In this document: one piece after another, positions 32,749-42,176 of the stretch
Position numbering within the stretch: the stretch's first letter is position 1
Layout of the letters: each line of letters begins with the position of its first letter
Assembly (NCBI RefSeq): GCF_039545135.1
Contig: NZ_BAABRU010000008.1
Span: forward strand, 1 to 64,000
DNA length: 64,000 nt
Source of the DNA: Herpetosiphon gulosus
GTDB taxonomy: Bacteria; Chloroflexota; Chloroflexia; Chloroflexales; Herpetosiphonaceae
Reading direction: 5' to 3'
Notes under the pieces: model-generated
Seen by the model: the letters and a program-made list of their open reading frames with translations, nothing else
Databases searched by the model: none
What the model was told of the DNA's origin: nothing
Position numbers and translations under genes: made by a program

Positions 32749-34401
32749 TCAACGTGGCTCAACTAGTAGCCCAGTTTGGGTTCGTGGTACAACGATGCGT
32801 AGGCTTGTGCCTTGGCCTGTCGCGGCAGTCAATTCAACTGTGCCGCCAACTGCTTTGGCGCGTTCTTGAATGCTAATCAAGCCCAATGAGTGCGAATTGC
32901 GTGGTTTATCTTGATCAAAGCCACGGCCACGATCACGCACCTCTAAAATTGTGCGATGGGCTTCATATTCAAGGCTCACGTTGGCGCTGTTCACGCCACT
33001 ATGCTTGGTAACATTGGCCAAAGCTTCTTGGCAAATCCGATAGAGCGCCTGTTCGTGATCTAAGGGAATGCGCCGTTCGCCGTTGGTATTAAGTTCAATC
33101 TGCAAGCCTTGACGACGGGCTGCCTCTTCGGTAAGTTGACGTAACGCTGGAACTAAGCCTTGATCGCCGAGCGCCGCAGGCCGGAGCGCGAAGATCAAGC
33201 CACGGGTTTCGTGCAACGCGCGTTGGGCCATTTGGCTGAGTTGTTCAACTTGGTTACGCGCTTTATCAGGCTGGTTGGGCAATAAATTCCGTGCTGCCGC
33301 CGCCAACATCGTGACGCTAAATAGCTCTTGGCTGACGCTATCGTGCAAATCGCGAGCCAACCGATTGCGCTCCTCAACAATTGCCAATTGGCCAGCTTGC
33401 TCAACTAAGGCAGCATTACGATCGGCTAATTGACGTAACATTTTAACATTTGATTCAAGCTGTTGGGCCATGCTGTCGAAGCGCCGCGCCAAATGCCCAA
33501 TTTCATCGATCGATCCATCGTTAACCCGCACGCTCAAATCGCCTGCGGCCAAACTATCGGTAGCTTGGGTGAGTTGCACCAAACGGCGCACAAAATTACG
33601 GGCCACAAACCAGCCATAGACCATGCCAATTAAGGCATTGGCAATAATCGAAATAATTGAACTAGCAATAAAAATAACAAACATCAACAATGCAACAATC
33701 ACTTGATTTTGGCTGAGTGGCCGCGAACGTACATACAATGCCCCGATTACTTGGTTGGCTTGATCGCGAACTGGTGTGGCAATCACTAAATAATTCCCAT
33801 ACTTCCAAGTTAATTGATCGATATCGTCGCTCCCAGCGAGTGCTGCCTGCACAACCCGCCGATCATTGCCAACCACCACATCATTCCATGGTTGGCCCGC
33901 CGGAGTAAGGCTGGGAAAGGTTCCACCGAGTACATTGCCTTGCGCATCAAGCAACAACAGGTGGTAGCTCTCGCTAAACACATTGGTTGCTTCAGGCAAA
34001 AATACCTCAGCGGGCATCAAAATAATTTCCTGCGAGAGATCGCTAGGTGAATTATTAATCGTATTACTAATCGCTAATTCAAGGTTATTTTGCAGAAATT
34101 GGCCACGTAACGAGCCAAAGCGATAGCGTAATAATTGTTGGATTGTGCGCTGATCGCTTGGCTCTTGCAAAACCTCGCTGAACTCAGCGGCATGATTTTG
34201 GGCAGCGCTGAGCAGGGCGGGGGCATTGAGCGGTGGAGCTGCGCCCATCACTAAACCAAACGCCAAACCATTAATCAACAAGGTCAACGCTACGCTGATC
34301 CACACATACGACCATGTGAGTTTCCAGCGTAGCGTGCCAAAGCGCTGCCCGAACCGTTGAACGAGGGTTAATTTACGCTGCTGCTGCACTCGCCGCCTCA
34401 C
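32749..34401 (-). CDS. NarL-family sensor histidine kinase
   Basis: A 550-residue membrane kinase. TM1 is about 31-54, an extracytoplasmic sensor region about 55-228 (PAS/Cache-like in layout: [23 protein letters not shown]), TM2 about 232-262, HAMP about 263-318, then a HisKA_3 dimerisation domain with phospho-accepting His353 ([10 protein letters not shown]) and a HATPase domain with N-box [11 protein letters not shown]. All catalytic parts are intact. The gene overlaps the small upstream gene by 29 bases and precedes its response regulator, so four or five genes likely form one operon. Confidence 0.93.
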   Translation of the reverse strand: MRRRVQQQRKLTLVQRFGQRFGTLRWKLTWSYVWISVALTLLINGLAFGLVMGAAPPLNAPALLSAAQNHAAEFSEVLQEPSDQRTIQQLLRYRFGSLRGQFLQNNLELAISNTINNSPSDLSQEIILMPAEVFLPEATNVFSESYHLLLLDAQGNVLGGTFPSLTPAGQPWNDVVVGNDRRVVQAALAGSDDIDQLTWKYGNYLVIATPVRDQANQVIGALYVRSRPLSQNQVIVALLMFVIFIASSIISIIANALIGMVYGWFVARNFVRRLVQLTQATDSLAAGDLSVRVNDGSIDEIGHLARRFDSMAQQLESNVKMLRQLADRNAALVEQAGQLAIVEERNRLARDLHDSVSQELFSVTMLAAAARNLLPNQPDKARNQVEQLSQMAQRALHETRGLIFALRPAALGDQGLVPALRQLTEEAARRQGLQIELNTNGERRIPLDHEQALYRICQEALANVTKHSGVNSANVSLEYEAHRTILEVRDRGRGFDQDKPRNSHSLGLISIQERAKAVGGTVELTAATGQGTSLRIVVPRTQTGLLVEPR

Positions 34402-34840
34402 GTCGCCAAATGCCGATTGCCAACATCAAACAGCCAAGCTGTAAATCGTAGGGCTGGGGGCTATTGAAATTGGCGCTCATGGTGCGTTGCCAAAAACCTT
34501 CAGTTTTAACCTCACCGATCATCAACCCATTGAGATACACGTGATAGCCGCTTTTCCAGATTGAAGGGCGCTCGAAGCGTAAGGGTTGGTTGGCATAATG
34601 GCCTTCAAGTGTCGTTTTCCACATGCTCACTCGGGCAACCCGCATCAACTCTTGGCCATTGGCGCTAATCACCAACGGATAGCCCTTGCCTTTGGCGCGG
34701 CTGAGGGTGTAGGTTGTTTGCTCTATTTGCCATTGAGCGTTATCACGCCAACCTTTAAATTCAACCGTAATTTGGTTGGCATAGGCGCTGCGAATTTCAA
34801 GTTTTCTGCCAGTCCAACTGCTATATTGAGCTTGAAGCAT
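34373..34840 (-). CDS. Conserved-looking small protein in the two-component operon
   Basis: A 155-residue protein I cannot assign securely. It is beta-rich with repeated Trp/Tyr (YSSWTGRKLEIRSAY, FKGWRDNAQWQIEQTTYTLS) and a C-terminal hydrophobic stretch LQLGCLMLAIGIW, followed by an Ala-rich end. The overall pattern recalls tubby/LURP-one-like beta barrels, but that is only an impression. GGAGGA before ATG 34840 sets the start. Its 3' end overlaps the histidine kinase start, so it is probably an accessory factor of that system. Confidence 0.7.
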   Translation of the reverse strand: MLQAQYSSWTGRKLEIRSAYANQITVEFKGWRDNAQWQIEQTTYTLSRAKGKGYPLVISANGQELMRVARVSMWKTTLEGHYANQPLRFERPSIWKSGYHVYLNGLMIGEVKTEGFWQRTMSANFNSPQPYDLQLGCLMLAIGIWRREAASAAAA

Positions 34841-35061
34841 GGTATCCTCCAACGACTACAAAGCTTGAATCCTACTATAAATGAGGCTGTTGGATTATAC
34901 ATCCGAATCTGGGGCCAATCGGAACTGTAAAATCTGCAACCGAGCCTCGTCCTTAAGTACGAGCATTGGCATGGGCTGGTTGCGATGTTAGCGTTGAGTT
35001 AACACCGTGATCAATCGTCGGTTTGTAATCCATGGTGCAATTCGCCTAGCCAAAGTTTGGG

Positions 35062-35067
35062 TATAAT
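35062..35067 (+). promoter_or_regulatory. -10 element of the radical SAM gene
   Basis: TATAAT 33 bases before the ATG at 35100. No good -35 at standard spacing. GGAG lies about seven bases before the start. Confidence 0.6.
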
Positions 35068-35099
35068 GCGCAGGAATAACTACACCATGGAGTTAACCT

Positions 35100-36224
35100 A
35101 TGGCCTATTATGTTGAAGAGCGCCCAGGTGGGCCAGCGCTAGCACCTCGTCGCCCCACAATTAATGAATTTTTTCTTTCGACTTACCAAGTTGGTCCATA
35201 TGTGGGCTGCGAGTTTGGGTGTGCCTATTGCGATGGCTGGTCGTTCAGTCAGCGGCCATTTAACGAGGTTATCCGCGCTAATGTTGATTTGCCTGATCGT
35301 TTTGCTGAGCAACTGAGCGTAGTTTCACGCGGCGATCTGATTGCCTTTAGCCTTGGCGATGCCTACCAGCCTGCCGAAAAAACCTATCGCCTAACCCGCC
35401 AGATGCTGCAAGCTTGCCAAGTTGCCAAGCAACCAGTGCTGATTTTGACCAAAAGTTTGGCAGTGATGGATGATTTGAGCTTGCTGCAACGCATGAATGA
35501 GCAGGGTTTGGCGATTGTTGTAATGAGCATTCCAACGATTGATCCCTTGCTCTCGGAAAAATTAGAGGGCAAAGTTGCCCCCCCCTCAGCCCGTTTGGAA
35601 GCCTTGAATACGCTCAAACGTGCAGGTATTCCAACTGGCGTGGCGATGTTGCCAGTCATTCCCTATCTGACCGACACTGATCGCCAATTGCCCTTGACCT
35701 TGAATGCGATTGCCAATGTTCAGCCCGATTTTGTGGTTTGGGAATATCTGTGGCAGCCGAATGAGCGCCATCGTCAACGAATCACCGATTTGCTTTCGCG
35801 CTTAGGTAATTATCCAGCCTCATATTATCGCGAATTGTATGGTAAGGATATGCAGCCCAGCCTAGAGTATCGCCGCGAGATGCATCGCGATATTTTGGGG
35901 CGTTTTGAAGAGCTGAATCTCAACCCGCGAGCACCATTGGAGCTGTATCGCGAGCATTTGGCTCCCAATAATGTGGCGGCCTTGATGCTCAAACATCAAG
36001 CCTTTATCGACCAAATCAAGGGCCGCGAACTATTGGCTAGCCGCCACTCGAATTTGGCCGAAGCGGTGTTCAATGGCAAAGCCGATGAGCCAGCTTTAGC
36101 AGTTAGCCCATTGTGGCCGATGCTGCGTGAAGTGCTGAATATTAGCGATACCCGCGCCCGACTCGACCAAATTCTTGAAAAAGTGCGTAGCCCTGATACC
36201 CCTACCGATCCCAGTAACGAGTGA
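35100..36224 (+). CDS. Radical SAM protein, SPL/SplB-like
   Basis: A 374-residue radical SAM enzyme. The cluster motif is CEFGCAYC (Cys37, Cys41, Cys44), CX3CX2C, which binds a [4Fe-4S] cluster and S-adenosylmethionine. The surrounding pattern (NxYxGCxxGCxYC and the following strand-rich TIM-barrel region) is that of the spore-photoproduct-lyase-like COG1533 group, widespread in non-spore-formers with mostly unknown substrates. No catalytic Cys equivalent to that of true photoproduct lyase can be identified with certainty. It is monocistronic. Confidence 0.82.
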   Translation: MAYYVEERPGGPALAPRRPTINEFFLSTYQVGPYVGCEFGCAYCDGWSFSQRPFNEVIRANVDLPDRFAEQLSVVSRGDLIAFSLGDAYQPAEKTYRLTRQMLQACQVAKQPVLILTKSLAVMDDLSLLQRMNEQGLAIVVMSIPTIDPLLSEKLEGKVAPPSARLEALNTLKRAGIPTGVAMLPVIPYLTDTDRQLPLTLNAIANVQPDFVVWEYLWQPNERHRQRITDLLSRLGNYPASYYRELYGKDMQPSLEYRREMHRDILGRFEELNLNPRAPLELYREHLAPNNVAALMLKHQAFIDQIKGRELLASRHSNLAEAVFNGKADEPALAVSPLWPMLREVLNISDTRARLDQILEKVRSPDTPTDPSNE

Positions 36225-36387
36225 CCCACGCAGTGGCCAGCGGTACGCATGAGGTGAAGCAAAAACCGCCTCTAGAAGCTTAAAAATACTACTCGACAAA
36301 GCTACGAACTCAGGTAGTATGTAGCTCTGAGTTCCTAATGCCAAAATCTGCCCTGACCGCAGGTTTCGGCTGATTCACGTAGGTGTC

Positions 36388-38178
36388 ATGAGTGTTCAAA
36401 CGCCCAACGTCCGCTTGCCCGATTCGGCTGCCCAAGCGGCCATGTTGCCAACCGAATGGTTATTAATCGGCTTAGTTTGCGGGCTGGGAATCTGGTTGTG
36501 TTGGCGTTGGCAGCGCCGCCGCACCGCTCAGCGCATTAGCACCCAATTAGGGTTGTGGCACTGGCCGCAAAGTCAACAAACCTTGATTCTCGATCAGCAG
36601 GCAACGATTATTGCAATCAGCCCACTGCTAAATCAACAGCTTGGCTACCCAGCCCTCAGTCTCAACGGTCAATCATTCAAACACCTCCTGCATCCTGATT
36701 CATCCAACCATTTTGATCAATTACTGTATACCCAAACAGCTCAAATTCACTGGCAAGCGTTAGATTGTCGCCATGCTGATGGCTCGTGGCGTGGGCTGGA
36801 GTTTTGTCGGCATCAAGTTGGCGGCTATTGGCTGCTCAATTGCCGTGAAACTGAGCCGGTTGCAACTGCTGAACGGACACCGCCAGCCTGCGATTGGCTG
36901 ACTGGCTTGCCCAATCGGCATAGTTTGGTTATTCAACTACAACGCTTGATCGCCCAGCGCCAACTTGATCAACAACACTTTGCCGTCTTGTTTGTTGAAG
37001 TCGATCGATTTAGTGCAATTAATGATGCCTTGGGCTACGATGTTGGCGATCAAGTGCTGCAAACGATTGCCCAACGCCTTCAAGCAACGCTTGGCCCAAA
37101 TGATTTAGCTGCTCGTTTAGGTGGTGATGAATTTGTGGTCGTGCTTGGTCAAGTGCAACATGCTCAGCAAGCGCTTGAGCATGCCCAACGGATTCAAGAG
37201 CAATTTAACCAGCCAATTGTACTGCGCGATAAGCCAATTTATACCACGCTTGGCATTGGTGTAACGCTTGGTGATGGTCAAGCCCAAGCCGAAACCTTGC
37301 TGCGTGAGGCAGATACGGCGATGTATCAGGCCAAAACGAATGGTATTAGTCAAATCTTTTTGTTTGATCGAGCGTTGCATGCGGCGCTGGCTGAGCGTTG
37401 GCAACTGGAAATTGATTTGCGCGGAGCCTTAGAGCGCCACGAATTAATTTTGCATTATCAGCCAATTACGGCTTTACCAACTGGTCAGATGGTTGGGGTT
37501 GAGGCCTTGTTGCGCTGGCATCACCCACAGCGCGGCATGATTCTGCCCAACGAGTTTATTCATTTGGCCGAGGAAAGTGGCTTGATCGTGCCGATTGGTT
37601 TTTGGGCCTTGGAAACTGCCTGCCTACAATTTTTGGCATGGCAAGCTGATGATTCGCGGCCCCGTTTGCAAGTGCTTTCGGTCAATCTCTCGGCGCGTCA
37701 ACTGGCCAGCCCGGCCTTAATTCAAACCTTGGGCGAGATTATTCAGCGCACTGGCATCAATCCAGCCCAGTTGGAGCTAGAAATTACCGAAAGTATGGTG
37801 ATTCATGGCTTTGAATTGGCCCGAGCACAGTTAGGTGCAATCAAAGATTTGGGGGTAAAGCTGGCGATTGATGATTTTGGTACAGGCTATTCATCATTGA
37901 GCTATCTGCACCACTTCCCCTTGGATACGCTTAAAGTTGATCGCTCATTCGTTAATGCGATGAGCGATGGCAGCCGCAACGTCGAAATTGTGCGGGCAAT
38001 TATCATGCTCTCGCAACAACTGGCCATGAATGTAATTGCCGAGGGTATCGAAACGATCGAAGAAGCGGCAACTTTGCGCGATTTGGGCTGCGATTATGGT
38101 CAAGGCTACCATTTTAGCCGCCCCATGACTGCACCCGATATTACCTCGTGGCTGCATAGCCAACCGTTGAGCCTCTAA
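36388..38178 (+). CDS. PAS-GGDEF-EAL cyclic-di-GMP protein
   Basis: A 596-residue membrane-bound enzyme for c-di-GMP turnover. One N-terminal TM helix (about 23-44), a PAS-like domain (about 60-152), GGDEF (about 165-325) with intact GGDEF (245-249) and EAL (about 340-590) with EALLRW (372-377), ETxMxxH-like ITESM and DDFGTGYSS. Both active sites look complete, so it may make or degrade c-di-GMP depending on signal. The RxxD inhibitory site five residues before GGDEF is absent (GPND). It has its own strong terminator. Confidence 0.92.
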   Translation: MSVQTPNVRLPDSAAQAAMLPTEWLLIGLVCGLGIWLCWRWQRRRTAQRISTQLGLWHWPQSQQTLILDQQATIIAISPLLNQQLGYPALSLNGQSFKHLLHPDSSNHFDQLLYTQTAQIHWQALDCRHADGSWRGLEFCRHQVGGYWLLNCRETEPVATAERTPPACDWLTGLPNRHSLVIQLQRLIAQRQLDQQHFAVLFVEVDRFSAINDALGYDVGDQVLQTIAQRLQATLGPNDLAARLGGDEFVVVLGQVQHAQQALEHAQRIQEQFNQPIVLRDKPIYTTLGIGVTLGDGQAQAETLLREADTAMYQAKTNGISQIFLFDRALHAALAERWQLEIDLRGALERHELILHYQPITALPTGQMVGVEALLRWHHPQRGMILPNEFIHLAEESGLIVPIGFWALETACLQFLAWQADDSRPRLQVLSVNLSARQLASPALIQTLGEIIQRTGINPAQLELEITESMVIHGFELARAQLGAIKDLGVKLAIDDFGTGYSSLSYLHHFPLDTLKVDRSFVNAMSDGSRNVEIVRAIIMLSQQLAMNVIAEGIETIEEAATLRDLGCDYGQGYHFSRPMTAPDITSWLHSQPLSL

Positions 38179-38184
38179 AAAACC

Positions 38185-38224
38185 AAACGCCCTGCTCGGT
38201 TGGCACACGGAGCAGGGCGTTTTT
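38185..38224 (+). terminator. Terminator after the GGDEF-EAL gene
   Basis: AAACGCCCTGCTC (38185-38197) pairs with GAGCAGGGCGTTT (38210-38222) and continues into TT. The A/T ends make it bidirectional between convergent genes. Confidence 0.92.
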
Positions 38225-38243
38225 GTGAGTTTTGAACCCCGAT

Positions 38244-38663
38244 CTACGACATTGCGAACAAACGATCACCCGGCAAGCGCAAAATCCCGACCACAACCAA
38301 GACCAAAACCGCCAATGTGCCCAAGGCCATCAAGCGATAGCGGGCTGCTGGAATTTCGCCACGCTTAACTTTGACACTGACGACATGGGCCAAGCCCAAG
38401 GCCAATACCATCATCGTTGGGTGCTCAAAGCGAATTTGGGCTGGATTGAGTTGGCTCCACGATTTATTCACAACATATAAGGCTAAGCCACCAAGCAATT
38501 GAATATCGATCGCAATTGTGGTGTAAAGCATAATCTTACGGGCCAGATCGTTCCATGGTTGTTTGGTTAGCCAACCCCACAAACCATAGCCGATGGCAAC
38601 CAACACTGCCAGCATAACAATCCAACGCCAACCTGAGTGAGCACTCAGCAGAAACGTTTGCAT
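38244..38663 (-). CDS. Four-helix membrane protein with conserved histidines
   Basis: A 139-residue protein with four predicted helices (about 12-30, 45-65, 85-103, 110-130). It begins MQTFLLSAHSGWRWIVML and has HPTMM near the third helix and a further His (LAHVV). This pattern matches a small membrane family common in Bacteroidota and Chloroflexota, sometimes named cytochrome b-like, with unknown function; the His residues could bind haem. GGAGGA ten bases upstream fixes ATG 38663. Confidence 0.72.
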   Translation of the reverse strand: MQTFLLSAHSGWRWIVMLAVLVAIGYGLWGWLTKQPWNDLARKIMLYTTIAIDIQLLGGLALYVVNKSWSQLNPAQIRFEHPTMMVLALGLAHVVSVKVKRGEIPAARYRLMALGTLAVLVLVVVGILRLPGDRLFAMS

Positions 38664-38770
38664 GAGTCGGTGTTCCTCCAAAACAAAATTCAATCGAAAG
38701 CACTGGGCTGAATGCTATCATAGCATAGCCTAGGGTCGTCAAGTATTCAATCGTTGCCATTTGTGAACGC

Positions 38771-38806
38771 AAAAAACCGCCCTCAGTGCTTGACACCAAG
38801 GGCGGT
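38771..38806 (-). terminator. Terminator after the PspC gene
   Basis: ACCGCCCT (38776-38783) pairs with AGGGCGGT (38799-38806); AAAAAA at 38771-38776 is the minus-strand U-run. Confidence 0.88.
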
Positions 38807-38819
38807 CGGGTTGAGCGAA

Positions 38820-39392
38820 TTAGATTTTGTTGTTGCGAATCAACCAAACCCCGGCAACAACCAAACCAACTGGAATCAGCACTGGAGCGATTTCGACCAA
38901 GATGCTGCTCAGGAACAAGGCACCACCGATGACCAAGGCGCTCTTGAGCCACAAGTTCCGGCGAGCTTTGATTACATCTGGGCTAACCGTGGCAACAGGC
39001 GTTGAAAGGTTGCTAACCGGAATGCTTTGGCCGATTGGTTGACCAGTCACTGGATCAAAGCGATATGGTTCAGCTTTGATGGCTTGACCAGTCATTGGGT
39101 CGAAGCGAGCATTGACGCTTGGTTGTACGCCAACGCTTTGGGCCACTTGATAGCTAACTGGTTGTTGCACGGCTTGGGTTGATTGAGCCAAGTAGCTGAC
39201 TGCGCCGCGTGGCATAATAAACCACAACAATGGGTAGAGTAAAATGCTAATCCCCGTCATCACCAAGAATACAAAGGCTAAGCGAACCCAGATTGAATCG
39301 ATAGCCAAGTATTCGGCAATCCCACCACAAACGCCAGCAAAACGGCGGTCGGTAGCGCTACGGGTCAAACGGTTAGAAACTTGGGTTGTCAT
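38820..39392 (-). CDS. PspC-domain membrane protein
   Basis: A 190-residue membrane protein. Residues about 8-68 are a PspC domain (RSATDRRFAGVCGGIAEYLA, then DSIWVRLAFVFLVM) with one or two helices; PspC proteins respond to or signal envelope stress. The middle contains two degenerate repeats, RFDPMTGQAIKAEPY and RFDPVTGQPIGQ. The C-terminal 45 residues hold another hydrophobic pair (LVIGGALFLSSILVEIAPVL). It is monocistronic with its own terminator; no PspA gene is nearby. Confidence 0.87.
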   Translation of the reverse strand: MTTQVSNRLTRSATDRRFAGVCGGIAEYLAIDSIWVRLAFVFLVMTGISILLYPLLWFIMPRGAVSYLAQSTQAVQQPVSYQVAQSVGVQPSVNARFDPMTGQAIKAEPYRFDPVTGQPIGQSIPVSNLSTPVATVSPDVIKARRNLWLKSALVIGGALFLSSILVEIAPVLIPVGLVVAGVWLIRNNKI

Positions 39393-39519
39393 TGTCTAGC
39401 TCCTTCAAAAGCAATTGATTGATTATCTGGTAGCTAGGACGCTCGGCTATTTTGAATTGTTGCAGTGAGAATCACGATGATTTTTAAGCTTGAAATCATG
39501 CCAAGTCTAGCGATCAGGT

Positions 39520-39700
39520 TTTGATCCACGAAGAACACGAAGTGACACGAAGTTTGGCTATAGGCTTTTGGCTGTAGGCTATGGGTTGATCACAGTCCAA
39601 TAGTCTCCGATAGCCCATAGCCTTCAACCTATAGCCGCATTCCTCTGCACTTCTGCGTTAACGTTAGCCCCAAAGCCTAGCTTCTGACTTTTATACTAAC
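39520..39700. repeat. Modular degenerate intergenic repeat (locus 3)
   Basis: In order: GATCCACGAAGAACACGAAG, GGCTATAGGCTTTTGGCTGT, CGATAGCCCATAGCC, CTCTGCACTTCTGCGTTAAC and TAGCCCCAAAGCC. This is the same succession as at 61708-61882. The rest of 39393-39713 is the PspC promoter side, with no gene. Confidence 0.65.
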
Positions 39701-39713
39701 TTCATCCTTCTCT

Positions 39714-42158
39714 TTACTCGATCACTAAAACCCCACCGCTATCGCTCATTTGTGAGCCACCTTGGCTGATGCTGATATTGTTGCCATTGCGCTGGACTGT
39801 ATAGCCAGTGTTTGGCTGCAAACCAGTGATTAATTGGAGGTTGGCAGGGTTAGCAGTGCTATATTCGATTGTGGCAAAGGCTTGATCGACATTAATAGGG
39901 AAGAGCACCACCTGCGAGCCAATTTGTGCTCCAGCATAGTTGCCAGAACTGGCTTGAATTAAGCTAACATTGGCTGGCGTAACTCCACTGTTGGCTGCTT
40001 GCAACACCTGCAAAAAGCGTACATCCTGTGGGTTTCCTGGCGCATCAATCCGCAATCGCACTTTCATCGGGTCGTCGCTAGCCGCAGTATTTTCTGATTG
40101 TTGGTCGGCAAGGTTGACGGCGGTTAATGTCGCACCCGCTGGCAATAAACTGGTTATATTCAGGCTTTGGCCGCCAGCCGTGGTCATCGTAGCACGGTTG
40201 CCGTTGATTATGGCTGGCGTGGGCAATTGTAGCCACCAGCGTTTGAAGCGGTTGGCGGTTTGCGATGTGCCACGATCATAGGTCACAATCGTGTCGGGTT
40301 TGAGCCAAACAATCGAGCGGCTAGCATGGCTAATATCGGTCGTCGCCTCATTTTCGCTATTGTAGAGATTGGTTGCATCGCCCAAAGCATAGGTAAAACG
40401 GCTATCAAGGCTATGCGCTACCAAGGTTGGATCGCCAGTTGGCACTAAATTCCATTGCGAGCCACGTTGCCACAGATCGATCCGCCAATCGGATGGATCA
40501 CGATCAGGCTGATCGTTTTCAAGCGCGATCAGGTTGCGAAACTCCGAGCTAGCGATGCCCTCGGCAATATCAGCGTAGCCCGTGCGAGCCTTGGTTAGCC
40601 ATTCGCCGTTGCGAAACCACTCAAAATGGTTGCCATCGGCCTGTTGATGGTCGATAAAGTTCCAGCTTAGGCTGAAATTGAACCAACCTGTATCATCGGC
40701 CCAACTGGTGCGCGAGAAAATTTTGTGCATGCCCTCGGCGTAAAAATCTAGCGGCAGGCTTGGTCGTGGGTCGGTCGCCACCGCAGCCGTCGGATCAAAC
40801 AGCATAAAATAGATAATTGCATCGCGAAAATCATTGGGGTTGCCAACCCGTTCGATTAAGCCATCAGCACCACCTGGCGGGGTGACGGTTTCGATCCAGC
40901 GCACTTTGGCCAAACGCGCAGCATTGCCAGTCCGTTGATCGTAAATGCCCAATGAACCAAAAGCATTGATAAAATCGACCAAGTGATAGCTCTGGGCATC
41001 GCCATACCAGGCTGGCTGATAGACCAAACCATGATTGGGATCTTCAGTTGGGTTGGAACTCAACGAGTGTAAATAGCTAGTAACGAAATCGTCCCAAAAT
41101 GGATTTTCGGTTAGTTTACAGTGCGGGCCACAGGTATCTTTGCCTGCGGTTTGCAAAGCCAAGAGAAATTGAATCGCATAGCTGGCGGTTTGTGGGCTAT
41201 ACTCAAAGCCTTCGGGTAACAGGCCACCCTTGCTATCGGTGCGGGTCAGATGATCAAAAATATACAGCCAAGCACCTGTGGCGTTGTTCAAATAATCGCG
41301 CAGTTGGTTATTGGCATCATCATTGGCATCAAAAGCTAGCGCCATCATGCCCAAATTGCGCATATGCGCCACAAAATAGTTGTTGCCTGACCACCGAACT
41401 TGGTTCGTATCGGTAATTAAACTTGGATCATTGATCACGCCAACTGGTTCAGGATGATGATAGGCACGTTGGACAATTTCATCTGACCAGCGCAAAAAGA
41501 CCCCGCGAATCGCCGCTTTATCACTAGCACTCAAGACTGGGTAAATCCAATCGACGACCAAGGGAAAGGCCTCGCCATGCCAGCGGGCGCGGTTTGAATC
41601 TTCGGTGAAAAAGCGCGGGCTACGAAACGGTGGGTAGCCTGTCGATTGAGTTTCAGGGCACAGATAATCGTCATTTTCGGCTGGGCCTTCAGCAGCAATA
41701 TTGATAATGTACATCAACAAGGTTCGTGCTCGTTGGGCATAATCGGCGCGAGCCGCCTCGTTGGGATCGATCAACGACATAAAGGCGAAGAGTTCAGCAT
41801 ACATTTCGGTTGGAAACTCTTCGTATTCGGTGCTGCCACAATCGCGGGTTGGCACATCGCCAGCATCCATGGTGATTTTGGCCTCTTCCGCCACCAACTT
41901 CAATCCATCACGATACATTGGGTTACTATCGCTGGCCCACGCTCGCAGCCTTGGCAAATCGGCTTGAGTTAGCCACAAACGTGGGTGAGTATTTGGATCA
42001 CCAGTCATGATCACTGGCAAACTAGTTTTGGTTGAATCGGGCGGCAAATTGGTGGCCTCACCGCTCACACTCGTGGTAGCCGGGCTACTAGGTGCGGGTG
42101 TAGCTACCCCACAGCCTACCAAAATCAGTAGCAATACCAACATTGATATCCGTTGCAT
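39714..42158 (-). CDS. Heparinase II/III-like polysaccharide lyase lipoprotein
   Basis: An 814-residue surface lipoprotein. The signal peptide ends in LVGC with Cys16, followed by a Ser/Thr/Pro linker. Residues about 60-440 form an alpha/alpha-toroid-like helical region and about 470-700 a beta-sheet domain with HQQADGNHFEWFRNGEW, which matches the H-x-H/x-ADxxSFELxRNG core of heparinase II/III enzymes. It should degrade uronic-acid-containing polysaccharide outside the cell; the exact substrate is unknown. GGAGGA before ATG 42158. It follows the beta-helix exoprotein gene by only 18 bases, so the two likely work together. Confidence 0.8.
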   Translation of the reverse strand: MQRISMLVLLLILVGCGVATPAPSSPATTSVSGEATNLPPDSTKTSLPVIMTGDPNTHPRLWLTQADLPRLRAWASDSNPMYRDGLKLVAEEAKITMDAGDVPTRDCGSTEYEEFPTEMYAELFAFMSLIDPNEAARADYAQRARTLLMYIINIAAEGPAENDDYLCPETQSTGYPPFRSPRFFTEDSNRARWHGEAFPLVVDWIYPVLSASDKAAIRGVFLRWSDEIVQRAYHHPEPVGVINDPSLITDTNQVRWSGNNYFVAHMRNLGMMALAFDANDDANNQLRDYLNNATGAWLYIFDHLTRTDSKGGLLPEGFEYSPQTASYAIQFLLALQTAGKDTCGPHCKLTENPFWDDFVTSYLHSLSSNPTEDPNHGLVYQPAWYGDAQSYHLVDFINAFGSLGIYDQRTGNAARLAKVRWIETVTPPGGADGLIERVGNPNDFRDAIIYFMLFDPTAAVATDPRPSLPLDFYAEGMHKIFSRTSWADDTGWFNFSLSWNFIDHQQADGNHFEWFRNGEWLTKARTGYADIAEGIASSEFRNLIALENDQPDRDPSDWRIDLWQRGSQWNLVPTGDPTLVAHSLDSRFTYALGDATNLYNSENEATTDISHASRSIVWLKPDTIVTYDRGTSQTANRFKRWWLQLPTPAIINGNRATMTTAGGQSLNITSLLPAGATLTAVNLADQQSENTAASDDPMKVRLRIDAPGNPQDVRFLQVLQAANSGVTPANVSLIQASSGNYAGAQIGSQVVLFPINVDQAFATIEYSTANPANLQLITGLQPNTGYTVQRNGNNISISQGGSQMSDSGGVLVIE

Positions 42159-42176
42159 AGGTTCCTCCACAATGCC